Shown one piece after another: positions 25,060-36,260 of a stretch of 64,000 bases of DNA; the first letter of the stretch is position 1, and each line of letters starts with the position of its first letter. The DNA is taken from NCBI RefSeq assembly GCF_029168945.1, contig NC_083601.1:16582160-16646159 (forward strand), written 5' to 3'. Both the position numbers and the translations under genes were made by a program. Origin of the DNA: Cannabis sativa (Eukaryota; Streptophyta; Magnoliopsida; Rosales; Cannabaceae). The notes below the pieces were generated by a model. It was not told the origin of the DNA, did no database searches, and saw only the letters and a list, made by a program, of their open reading frames with translations.

Positions 25060-25242
25060 TCAATAACAATTATAATATTGCCCATAAATTCTAACTTGAG
25101 TCAGCCGAAGGACCGATATTCGGGTCCTTGAATCATAACCGGCGCTTGGGCAAGATCTCGTACACTTTTCTTCTTTAACATCAATCTTTCTTAGCGTGGG
25201 CGAGGCTCTTTTCAGATGACCCACTACCCCACAATAAAACAA
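25060..25242 (-). pseudogene. Gag zinc-knuckle relic in element B
   Basis: A 60-codon frame beginning MFYCGVVGHLKRASPTL. It resembles the CCHC knuckle of gypsy Gag (compare [14 protein letters not shown] in element A), but the first Cys and last Cys are lost and only the YCG-x-x-GH core remains. Its position, about 0.7 kb inside the primer-site end of the element, is too close for a full-length Gag, so most of the capsid region has been deleted or scrambled. It cannot bind zinc in the usual way. It is useful only to show that the internal region came from a gypsy element read on the minus strand. Confidence 0.5.
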
Positions 25243-25910
25243 GATCTGGCTCTACATTGGTTCAAATGGCACCTTTTTGCATCTTGAACACTCAAGATAA
25301 GGTCACCATCTCTTATACTCACTTTGACCACTATCATGGTCACCCTAGAACCTTTCGTTCTATCCCATAACTTGTGGATCATTTAATTTTTGCTTCCTGA
25401 TCTACTAGTAAGTTGGCTTCATATATTCCACCACATTTAGTGGTACAACAGGAAGTGTCGGTAGTATAAAAACAGACATAAGATGAGCCTGTTATCTTTT
25501 CAAATCTCAGATTTATTTTTTTTTTCTCCTTGTCGTCTAATCATATCCTGTCTAACAGAATTTACATGTTCCCAGCATTATGGCAGTAAATAATTGTCTT
25601 CCATATTGTTTGCCCTGAGCCCAAATAGCTCTCTAATCAGACTATTTGATTGCCCTTACTGTATAACTTATCACATATTTTTTCTAACTATTTAAAACTC
25701 AGACGGATATCAATATCAATATGCATATACCATACACATATTATTATCAAAATTATCAGTATGCTACTTTTCCCAACATACTTTATAATTGCCTATGCAG
25801 GTAATCCAATAGCAAATAATATAAATACTTACTATATACCATGAGTTGACCTGTCCTCGCAGCAAATGTACATATTCGACCAGTCTTCAGGACCTTTAAA
25901 ACCATGGCTC

Positions 25911-25921
25911 CTCTGATACCA
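25911..25921 (-). other. Element B primer-binding site (tRNA-iMet type)
   Basis: On the minus strand this is TGGTATCAGAG, three bases from the LTR end; the match to the initiator-Met site then breaks. Confidence 0.85.
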
Positions 25922-25924
25922 AGT

Positions 25925-28230
25925 TGTAACGCCCTAATCTATAGGGACGCCACGTGTGTGATTTTATAAACTAGTTTATTACTAATAGAATAATTAATTA
26001 TTAAAAGCTGTGATAATATTAAAAACTTGACTAAAATAAAACACTAAAAACGGACATTATAACGGCATAAAAAGTGTGTTCCGGGAATCCCTGTTATAAA
26101 AAGTTTTGCTAAAAAAAATATATACGACAACCATTTTAATATAAAAAAATCAAAATACACAGCAGATACAACCAGTCCAAAACAACTCCTGGCAACTCGG
26201 CACGCAGGCCAGTGAGGTCAATATGTACATTGCTGGAGAAGACTGTCACCTCATGGTTGATCTAGCTTTTCTTTGCCTTTACCTGCACCACATAGCACCC
26301 GTGAGTCACAAGGACTCAGCAAGAAAAGTAATAATAACAATCATATAGTTTATTATTTGAATATTGTCATTTATACACAATAAGAATCAAACCATCACAC
26401 TTTGTTCATAAGATGAAATCCAAATCATTACTGGCATCTGTCACGAATAAACATTAGTATACAGATATTTGGTAATACAAAACCATTATACCAATAATGG
26501 AATTCATATTCATTTAATCATATAAATAATATATATGTTACCTTATAAAGCAACCATCTTCATGACATCATGCTGCCTAATCAGGCAAGTCGATGCTTAA
26601 ATCTGATGATCTTATATTGTATCGCCTAATCGGGCAAGCCCGTGCCATAGCTGGCACCCATATGTCGCATAACCGCATCACCTAATCGGGTGAGCCTATG
26701 CCTAAAAACCCGCACCATATATCATATAATTGCATCACCTAATCGGGTGAGCCCGTGCCACAATGCGGCACCAATATATCGCATCGTCTAATTAGACGAG
26801 CTCGTACCTACGCCGGTACTTATCATGTCAACGACGCCGTACTTACGCCCGGTACGTCGCCGGGAAAATCGCATCACCTAATCGGGTGAGCCGTACCTAC
26901 ACTCGGTACTCATCATATATCACCAACGCCTGTACTTACGCCCAGTACGTTACCAGAAAAATTGCATCACCTAATCAGGTGAGCCCACATATCACATGCA
27001 TAATATTATCACATTATCAATACTCAACCAATCAATCTTTTCAATATATAACAATATTAACTATATCTCAATATTGATCAATTCATAACAATACTAATTG
27101 TATTACATACAACATACTATGCAGTACAATATACTTTTCAATATATAACAATATTAACTATATTTCAATATTGATCAATTCATAACAATACTAACTGTAT
27201 TACATACAACGTACTATGCAGTACAATATACTTTTCTATATATAACAATATTAACTATATCTCAATATTGATCAATTCATAACAATACTAATTGTATTAC
27301 ATACAGCGTACTATTCAGTACAATATACTTTTCTTACCTTTAATCCAGATTCATATATTTCGACCAACCCAAGTGGAGAACTATCCCCGATGATCTCGGC
27401 CCTTAAGCTTTCCTTTTTCAAGGATTTGCTATCCTGCTACTACCAGAGCTTAGATCGCTAAGTTTTGGATTGAAAATTTAAGAAAATGGATATAAGAGGA
27501 GAAAGTTTTATCGAAGGAGGGAGAACGAGGGTTTCGTTCGTCGTTCGTTCTGTTCTGTTCTGTACTGTTATAACTTAAAACTTAATATATATATATATAT
27601 ATTTAAATAAAACGAAACTTCTGTTTCGTTTTTATATATATATTATAATAATAATAATAATATAATAATATAATAATATAATAATATTAATAAAAAAATT
27701 TATTATTAATAATTATCTTATTATTTCTTAGCCACTAAGAAATCTCTATTTCTAGGGTATTTGGTCAACTTCGAGTACTCTAAAATACCCCGATATTTCA
27801 AAAATCAACTTATCCCAATAATCTCATCAATATTTCTAACTAAAACTGTTGTGACATTTTTGGCCTCCAATCGGGTCTCCAGGGTCGCCAAACTTGAAAA
27901 TATTTTTATTTCACAAATAACTCATATTATATCCACGTATTTCAAGTAAATCCCCGTAATTAACAAATTACGCTTATGTATCCACTTATTGAGTCTCCAG
28001 GGTCGCCCAACCTGAAAATATTTTTATTCCACGTATAGCTCATATTACATTCACACATGCTATATAAATCTCCGTAATTAACAAATTACGATTATTTACT
28101 CACTTATAGCAAAATTTAAATTTTATGCTGAAATAAATTAGTAGGATCATAATCCCACTTATTACCTGATTAATTCATAATATAAATATAAACCCTAATT
28201 ATTTACCATTAGGCTTATCGGGATATTACA
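25925..28230 (-). repeat. Element B, 5' LTR (2306 bp)
   Basis: Near-identical to 20191-22500, with the same hairpin array (about 26574-26987) and the same 97-bp triplicate (27037-27327). The differences I could see outside the array are few, for example AATACT versus ATTACT near the start. Within about 26629-26895 there are more than a dozen. Confidence 0.93.
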
Positions 28231-29432
28231 GCATCTATATGGTGGAACATATAGAGCATTCTATATACTGAGAGTGCAATTCTAAGTTCTATGCGTGGAT
28301 TCAACGAAGAATTAATAAGTTAGTGAATTTTAGTGCTAAATTCTTGATCTACTTATTGGAAGCTCGGTTATATAGACCCATGGTCCCCGCACTAGTTGAG
28401 ATAATATTGCTTATAAGACTCATATAATTGGTTTTGATTAATCAATTCTAATTCTCAAATTAGACTATGTCTATTTGTGAATTTTTCACTAAGTAAGGGC
28501 GAAATTGTAAAGAAATAGTTTATAGGGGCATATTTGTTAATTATGATACTTTGTATGGTTCAATTAATAAATATGATAAATGACAATATTATTTAATAAT
28601 TATTTATAGTTATTAAATAGTTAGAATTGGCATTTAAATGGTTGAATTAGAAAATTGGCGTTTTTGAGAAAATCAGATGCAGAAAAGATAAAACTGCAAA
28701 ATTGCAAAAAGTGAGGCCCAAATCCACTAGTATAGGGCCGGCCACTTTTGTAGGAAATTTAAACTGATATTTTCATTATTTTAATGTCAAATAATTCAAA
28801 CCTAACCCTAGTGGAATGCTATAAATAGATAGTGAAGGCTTCAGGAAAATTACACTTTCTTCTGACACTTCTGATTCAGAAAAAACTGAGCCTTCTCTCT
28901 CCCTATCTTTGGCCGAACCCACTCTCTCTCTCTTCCTTATTGAGATTTCGAAAATCCTAGTGGAATGCTATAAATGGATAGTGAAGGCTTCAGGAAATTT
29001 ACACTTAACTTTACACTTTTCATTCAAAAAAACCTGAGCCTCTCTCTCTCTACCTTGGCCGACCACTCCCTCTCTCTCTTCTTCCTTAAGATTTCGAAAC
29101 ACTTAGTGATTAGAGTAGTGCCCACACACAGCAAGTGATACCTCAATCATAGTGAGGAAGATCGTGAAGAAAGACTTTCAGCAAGAAGGAGTTTCAGCAT
29201 CAAAGATTCAGAGAAAGAGATCCAGGTTCAGATATTGATAATGCTCTGCTACAGAAAGGAATCAAGGGCTAGATATCTGAACGGAAGGAGTCATTATATT
29301 CCGCTGCACCCAATGTAAGGTTTCCTAAACTTTATATGTGTTTATTTCATCGTTTTAGAAAGTTCATATTTAGGGTGTTAATCAACATACTTGTGAGTAG
29401 ATCTAAGATCCTGGTAAAATAAAATTCCAACA
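28231..29432 (+). repeat. Element P, LTR2, right part, with duplicated promoter block
   Basis: Resumes with the GCATC duplication and ends CCAACA. Two TATA-like boxes are present 149 bp apart (28819-28827 and 28968-28976). The sequence after the first resembles LTR1 at that place; the sequence after the second resembles LTR3. Confidence 0.9.
28807..29110 (+). promoter_or_regulatory. Tandem promoter block in LTR2
   Basis: CCTAGTGGAATGCTATAAAT occurs at 28807 and again at 28956. Each copy is followed by a CT-rich stretch and ATTTCGAAA. The first block contains the LTR1-type text (TCTTCTGACACTT) and the second the LTR3-type text (AACTTTACACTTTTC). Confidence 0.8.
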
Positions 29433-30549
29433 TCAATACCATTTAGTTTTCTTAGACATAATTCACGGTACCTTGTCGTAGTGGGAGAGTTTCTAGGAAC
29501 TCACCTTCTTATGACTTGGAAGACACTAGTGATTAAAATTCATTGTGAGTTTAAACAAGTAATGGATTGTCAAGATAAGAAACTAAGAAGAAAAGCCAAT
29601 AGAACTATGGTTTAATCCATTCACATTGAGTAACCTAAAGTTTTCTATTACAAGGACATAAAAGGAAATTTTCGTTTATAAGTCTATTCAATTGACTTAA
29701 CAAAACTTCCTGTTCTTAGTATTATAGGTTTGAGTTTATCTAAACCTATGGCTTATGGTATACCTGGTAATTACTTACTCTAATGCAAGCAACTTACTTT
29801 AGTAAGATGCTGAAGCATTTTCTTTCTAATGGCAATCTATAGAAGCTTCACAACTTCTTAGACATAGATTTTATTTATCTAAGGAAAAGTCTCAACTATT
29901 CCAGAAAAGATAAAGTCATGAAAGAATTTCTTATATCAACAGTGAGAGGTCTTAGATATGCTTTTGTATGTCTTAGACCAGACATCTGCTGTTGAGTGAG
30001 AGTAATGAGTAGGTATCAGATTAATCCAGGAGAAGAACATTAGAAGACTATCAAGTAAATCTTAAGATTAAGAAGAGAAACTATATGTTAGTCAATAAGA
30101 GTGTGTTTAAAACTCTTAGACTACACCACATCAGATTTCGAAATTTGCCTTTGTGCTAGAATCTTTCTGATAAGATGGTGATTAATCTGAGGGTGGAATA
30201 GTGATTTTAGAGAAGTGTAAAAATCTATCTGAAGTCTCTAGGTCTACCAGAAAGGGACTGAATGTTAAAGTTGCAGGAAAGGTACTTATTCAGTCTAAGG
30301 AAAGTTCTATACATCTTTGGCACCATTCCAAATTGCCTAAACTACTAATGTTATTTCCTGATTAACCAAAAGTAGTTGCCAAAGGTATAGAATCCAGTGT
30401 CCCAAAAAGAGTAGACATATAGAGAGGAATTTCACATTATCAATGATTTTGTGATTAAGGAAGAGTAATGGTGGAGAAAAGGTTGTATATCAAGGTGTTG
30501 ATATTATTTGAAATGCACCTTTTGTTTTATATTAGTGCAAGTGGGAGTT
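29433..30549 (+). other. Second, partial 3' internal region of element P
   Basis: Homologous to about 18151-19343, starting TCAATACCATTTAG directly after the CA of LTR2 and ending in the same purine-rich stretch before LTR3. The primer site, leader and gag region are missing. It has no gene. Confidence 0.88.
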
Positions 30550-32442
30550 TGTTGGGTTTTATGCCCTAAATAAAACTCATTTCAATATAAACAGATTTAC
30601 TTATTAATATAGATCAGAAATAACATTTAATGTTGCATGGTTCACATGATTTATTTCATGATTATATGTAGATAATGTATAAATTCATCTGAAACCCTTT
30701 TCACATACTTGATCCTGTTTATTGTGTCGTCAACACTTTGGAAAGTAAACATGACTATGTGAATAAAGTTTCCTAGATTTATTAGACACAGGGTTTTACT
30801 GATATGATAATCTACAACAGAGTTTACTTGCATTTGGAGAAATGCTATGTTCTTTAAAGAACATTGGTTAAAGTAAAGCTCAGGTTGGATGCATGGAGTA
30901 TGCATCGGAAGGGACCGATATTGAACTTTGACTTAGATTTATTAAACTTACCGTAATATCTATTCAAGTCAATATCGCCTAGTTGATCTTAGATCAAATG
31001 ATCTTAATCCTGTTATGATTAGGCTCAATCTCAAGAGGCTATTCGTGTTCTTTGATTTGTTAGTTAAGCCTACTTTTGGGTCAGGGTGATACGTACATTT
31101 TGGGAACACGGTAGTGCAATTGAGTGGGATTGCTAACATAAACATGGAATCTATAGCTTCCATCTGGCGAATAGTAAGTAAAGCATGATCTCCTTCGAGC
31201 TTGACCAAACGAAAATAAATGGTGGAGTACTCATTTCACATAAGCTGAAATATCATTTATACGGGGTTAAGTGTTTTAAGGATTAAATACATTGTAGGGT
31301 GTAACGGTAATCTAATCCATTTACAGTGTAGATCATTCATATAGAGGATCATTGATCAAATTAGGATTATAACAATGGATAACCAATGATGTGTCTATAT
31401 GGTGGAACATATAGAGCATTCTATATACTGAGAGTGCAATTCTAAGTTCTATGCGTGGATTTAACGAAGAATTAATAAGTCAGTAAATTGAGGTTATAAA
31501 TTCTTGATCTGCTTATTGGAAGCTCGGTTATATAGACCCATGGTCCCCCCACTAGTTGAGATAATATTGCTTGTAAGACTCATATAATTGGTTTTGATTA
31601 ATCAATTATAATTCTCAAATTAGACTATGTCTATTTGTGAATTTTTCACTAAGTAAGGGCGAAATTATAAAGAAAGAGTTTTAGGGGCATATTTATTAAT
31701 TATGATACTTTGTATGGTTCAATTACTAAATATGATAAATGACAATATTATTTAATAATTATTTATAATTATTAAATAGTTAGAATTGGCATTTAAATGG
31801 TTGAATTAGAAAATTGGCGTTTTTGAGAAAATCAGATGCAGAAATGATAAAACTGCAAAATTGCAAAAAGTGAGGCCCAAATCCATACTGTATAGGGCCG
31901 GCCACTTTTGTAGGGTCTTACCTCTGATATTTTCATTATTTTAATGCCAAATAATTCAAACCTAACCCTAGTGGAATGCTATAAATAGATAGTGAAGGCT
32001 TCAGGAAATTTACACTTAACTTTACACTTTTCATTCAAAAAAACCTGAGCCTCTCTCTCTCTACCTTGGCCGACCACTCCCTCTCTCTCTTCTTCCTTAA
32101 GATTTCGAAACACTTAGTGATTAGAGTAGTGCCCACACACAGCAAGTGATACCTCAATCATAGTGAGGAAGATCGTGAAGAAAGACTTTCAGCAAGAAGG
32201 AGTTTCAGCACTAAAGAATCAGAGAAAGTGATCCAGGTTCAGATCTTGATAATACTCTGCGACAGAAAGGATACAAGGGTTAGAGATCTGAACGGAAGGA
32301 GTCATATTATTCCGCTGCACCCAATGTAAGGTTTACTAAACTTTATATGTGTTTATTTCATCGTTTTAGAAAGTTCATATTTAGGGTGTTAATCAACATA
32401 CTTGTGAGTAGATCTAAGATCCTGGTAAAATAATTTCCAACA
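30550..32442 (+). repeat. Element P, LTR3 (1893 bp)
   Basis: Starts TGTTGGG and ends TTTCCAACA, followed by the GTTAT duplication. The TATA-like box is at 31979-31987. Confidence 0.92.
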
Positions 32443-33055
32443 GTTATAGACTCCATATTTATGTTAGCGCTCCCACTCAATTATACTATCATGTTCCCAA
32501 AATGTACGTATCACCCTGACCCAAAAGTAGGCTAACTAACAAATCAAAGAACATGTATAATACTCTTGAGATCGAACCTAAACATATCAGGATTAAGATC
32601 ATTTGATCTAGGATCAACAGGTGATATTGAATTGAATAGATATTACGGTAAATTTTAATATATCTAATCAAAGTTCAATATCGGTCCCTTCCGATGTATA
32701 CTCCATAAATCCGATGCTGGTAAATTTTGCCAATGCCCTAGAAAGGACATAACACTTATCCAAGGTGTAAGAATACCTATCGCTGATTATCATGTCAGTC
32801 TAAATCCAGTGAACTGACAAATCAGGGAATAAATTTTCGAACATATAATTAAGATTATATTCCACTATGTTGACAACACTATAATCATTAACAAATTCAT
32901 ATGTTCTGGACTTAAATATAATTCATACATTATATGTATATAATCATGAAATAAATCATGTGAACCATGCAGCATTAAATGTTATTTCTAATCTTTATAA
33001 ATAAGTAAATCTAATTATATTGAAATGAGTTTTATTTAGGGCATAAAACCCAACA
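32443..33055 (-). repeat. Element M LTR, right part (5' end of the LTR on the minus strand)
   Basis: Begins with the second GTTAT copy and continues the minus-strand LTR broken at 10200. It ends GGGCATAAAACCCAACA, the inverted form of the TGTTGGG terminus. Sequence to the right is not related to the element, so 33055 is the outer edge of M. Confidence 0.88.
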
Positions 33056-33454
33056 TTGTATATCTCTATAATATTAATCTATATACCTATATTGTTTCTT
33101 ATCTTCATCAGAATTTTTTTTATGTCTATTATTGTTGTTTAGTATTTTAAATTTGGACTGAAAAAGAAACTTGTAAAAAAAAAAAAAGAAACTTGTAAAA
33201 AAAAAAAAGAAACTTCTAAAAAAAATTAATTTATTCTTCAATTTAAATTATTATCATATTAATAAAATTATAAAAAATTAATTAATTTTGTATATTAATA
33301 TTTAAAAAATTAGTTAAAAAAACTATTTAATACAATTTAATTTTTATATAAAAAAAGCAATTATATTTTGTTTTTAAAAGAAAAAAATTGAGACATCATT
33401 CTATTTAATATATATTTTTTTGATAATGTATTTAATATATTATATATATATGTG
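33056..33454. other. AT-rich intergenic stretch
   Basis: Low-complexity A/T sequence with a repeated GAAACTTGTAAAAAAA unit near 33170-33215. I see no gene. Confidence 0.6.
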
Positions 33455-33657
33455 TGTATATTATCAATAACGACAATGTCGTTATTAATATTTATTTTTA
33501 CTGACGACTTTAAATGTCGTCATTGATACTTATTTTTAGGGACGAAGTATTACCAACGACTTTTTACTGACGACAAGTTGCTATTAATAGTCATCACTGA
33601 CGAAATACTTTTCACTGACGAAATTTGTCCTCATTAAAGCCTATTTTTCTTGTAGTG
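33455..33657. mobile_element. CACTA-like terminus fragment
   Basis: It ends TTTTTCTTGTAGTG, the inverted form of the CACTACAAGAAAAA terminus seen at 42310. Before it come repeated short motifs of the CTGACGAC/ACGAC type in both orientations, as in CACTA subterminal regions. The other terminus was not found. Confidence 0.5.
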
Positions 33658-35164
33658 TGTATGAGTTTGTTAGGGGTGGACACAGTAGGATGAACCTAAG
33701 GAGACTAAGAGCTATGACCCTTAGAGAAAGCTTTTTACCATATGCTATAACAAATCAACTTTTATGGAGATTTAGGTGGAAATTATTAGAATAAATCGCC
33801 ATAAAAGCTGACGTGTCATAACAGGATACAATAATCAGTTAAAAGAGCCAAACAAACCAACTAACCTAACCGTTTCGACTACCAAAAAATTAACTACTGC
33901 TACTTACAACAAACAGAATAACAAAATTAAATAAAAGAGCTCGTAGGAGCAAAGAGATCTTACCAGAACCTTGATATAAGGAGTCCTCTACACCAAATGC
34001 AAAGTGAGATTGAGAACCTAGAGAGAGTGACTCTCAGAAAGAAAGAACAAAAGTGAGAAGAAAGAAGAGAGTGAAAAAGAGTGTGAAGAGAGAAAATAAA
34101 GAGAGATTTGTTAAATCTGTAAAAGAAAGAAAGTCAGTAACTTTAGATAATTGTTCTTGGAAAGATTACCAAATCGTGTTGTGACTGGAATCGTCTCAAA
34201 TTATTGTAATCGAAGGTTGGTCATATTGGATTTGGCTCGAGCTTCTCTAAGGCAGCTCACTGAGAAAGTAACTCAATCTTTGGGGTGAACCTCTTAAAAC
34301 ACTGTGTTTGTTCTTCTCTTCTCTCATCTTATCTCCATTAGCTTGAATATTTGTGTTTGTACATTTTTCTCTGGTACTGATTTGTGTTTGGATCTTTATC
34401 ATCTCATTTGATTTCTTTGAATCTTCGAAGGGTTTTGTTGAACTCTACAAATCAATAAATTGGCCATATTAGATAAATTGGTAAAGTAAAATTAGATTTT
34501 TTAAGAGAGTAAATGTGTCAATTTTTGTGTGGTTTGTTTTAATTTAGACAAGAAAGGTCTTTGTTGATCTTGTGTATTGACTTTTGTGTATGAGTTTTGT
34601 AGGATTATTTTAGGTATAAATTTTCTACAAGAAGTTGTAAGAATATCTTCTCGAAAATTTTTAACGAGTGAATCAAAGAACTCAATGAACGCAAATAAGA
34701 GTTCATGTATACTCAGGATTCAAACTGATTTGCTAATAATCATCATTGTGATATGAATAATTCTTTCATGGTAAATGACATGTTAATAAAAGATGCTATT
34801 ACAAATCAGTTCAGTCATGTATGATCAAATTATACATAATACCTTTACTATATGTCTATCCACACATGTGATCCGAATCAAAATCACACACACTAGAGTA
34901 TAGTGTATAGTAAACTGTACTTAGTAATTCTATATTAAAGATCTCTTACTTTAATACACTACCGACTTGTTTTATTCATATTGTATAATCTTAATTCTCT
35001 TATACGACCTTACAAAATTATACCATCTTCATATGTAAGGAATTTTCAAATATTTATTAATTATACTTCTATAATTAATGTATTCATTTATCTTATACTT
35101 ATATTTTATATATTCCATAATATACTATCCATTAAATACTTGCTTTTACGATATAAATTCCAAC
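33658..35164. other. Unassigned region, possibly old LTR sequence
   Basis: No open gene. Purine-rich GAGAGA/AAGAAAG tracts (about 34020-34130) followed by TCTCTTCTC tracts (about 34310-34335) are reminiscent of an LTR or leader. I could not find a matching copy or clear termini in the window. Confidence 0.3.
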
Positions 35165-36260
35165 AAATCTGTATGTAGAGCTCTAGAAATTTATCTCATG
35201 TAGGGAGATGTGTCCTTATTAATTCTGTGTTGATTGATGTCCACTCTTACTGGGCACAATTGATGGTGTTGCCTAAATACATTTTGGAGCAAATCAATAA
35301 AATTTGTAGAGCTTTTTTGTGGAAAAGCAACTATGATGCTAATGCTCCAGGTCTTGTGGCTTGGAATCAGATTTATCTTCCTAAAAATGTTGGAAGATTG
35401 AGTTTTAGAAACATTGAAAACTAGAATTTTGGAGCTTTGGGAGAGATATTTGGAATATTGCTAGAGACAAACACTCTTTGCGTTAAATAGATTCATAATT
35501 TATCTCAAAGACTAAGATTGGTGGAATGACATTGCTCCACAGAGTGTTGTAGTTCGTATTAGATTGTGGAAGTTAAAAATGCAATGAAGAAAAAAAATGA
35601 ATATGGAAGAATTTAGAGATGTGAAATTCAATATCTAAGGTCTTTGTAATAAGTTGTGGTCGATTCACATGCAAAAAGCTTGGTATGCTTTCACTTGGAA
35701 CATGTTTAATTAGTTTTCCTAAACACAAATTCATAACTTGGATGGCTTGCCAAAATAGACTTCAAACTAGGATTAGATCGGTTCTTTTTGGTATTAATGT
35801 AGAAAGTAACTGTCTTCTTTGTGATTAAGTATAGCTGAATCACATCAGCATATTTTCTTTGATTTTTTGCTACTGCAGTGAGATTTTTAGATCCATTTTT
35901 CAATGGCTTGATTTACCCATGCAACACACTACTTTAGAGACTTGTTTGAAGAATATTAAGCGATGAATTAAAGCTCTCTAAATTCAGTTGTGAATTTCTT
36001 GTAGGCACAATGGTGAATGCTATGGTTTATTCAATTTGGGAAGCAAGGAATGCTAGTTTGTGGGATAAAAAGGTATATGTATATTGTAAATAATATAGTA
36101 AAAAAGATTAAAACTGATATTTGTATTAGGTTTTCTCATTTTAATAGAGAAAAAACAAATATAGAGGATAAAGAGTGGTTTGAGGCTTTAAGTTCTAGAT
36201 GAGGAACTCTTTGATAGTTGCATGGTATTGTAAAGAGTTGAGATTGAGCAATAAAATTTT
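35165..36260 (+). pseudogene. LINE (L1-type) 3' remnant: RT C-terminal part and zf-RVT-like region
   Basis: The plus-strand frame at about 35165-35424 reads LINSV, then YWAQLMVLPKYILEQINKIC, FLWKSN and LVAWNQIYLPKN-GRLSFRN. This matches the order of the region just after the RT core in plant L1-type LINEs (RVQLINSVL...YWAQ...PK...IC..FLW...VAW...CLPK..GGL..). Further on, with several stops and frame changes, come FITWMACQNRLQTR and a following Cys-x-x-Cys, consistent with the zf-RVT domain (about 35720-35935). The catalytic RT core and the endonuclease are absent. It is an old 5'-truncated insertion, typical of LINEs; no clean poly(A) tail or TSD is left. Confidence 0.75.

Larger units (their letters stand above)
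22501..25924 (-). pseudogene. Decayed internal region of element B
   Basis: No frame above about 90 codons is open. On the minus strand, 22501-22830 resembles the purine tract and the chromodomain/integrase tail region of element A (compare 2912-3260). A zinc-knuckle relic lies at 25060-25242. Two stretches, about 23505-23620 and 24585-24710, are similar to each other and, on the minus strand, show a short 5S-rRNA-like order (an AACTCC-like start, then a TTAAG or TTGAG block). No RT or protease motif can be recognised. It is a relic or a purely non-coding cassette moved by a relative's proteins. Confidence 0.6.
20191..28230 (-). mobile_element. Element B: young gypsy-type LTR element with little coding capacity
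   Basis: 8040 bp flanked by a perfect 5-bp duplication, GCATC (20186-20190 and 28231-28235). It has two long LTRs of about 2.3 kb. An iMet-type primer site next to the right LTR (minus strand) sets the orientation. The internal region is only 3424 bp and full of stops; I can make out scraps of a chromodomain region and a zinc-knuckle relic. Outside one 290-bp cluster the LTRs differ at only a few positions in my reading. The insertion is therefore recent, although the internal region is badly decayed: a non-autonomous element that must have been moved in trans. Confidence 0.93.
10201..32442 (+). mobile_element. Element P: three-LTR Copia-type complex
   Basis: Structure: LTR1 (10201-12086), primer-binding site, internal region (12087-19343), LTR2 (19344-29432, interrupted by gypsy element B at 20191-28230), a second, partial internal region (29433-30549) and LTR3 (30550-32442). 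All LTRs begin TGTTGGG and end in CCAACA. The outer LTRs are flanked by gttat on both sides. Coding capacity is nearly nil: gag is missing where element C has it, and only a pre-integrase scrap is visible (about 17347-17556). It is therefore a non-autonomous, rearranged member of the family that includes M and C. Confidence 0.88.

Noticed and set aside
33658..34700. Considered as a full LTR or a host gene
   Set aside because: No second copy, no clear TG...CA termini and no coding frame could be shown.
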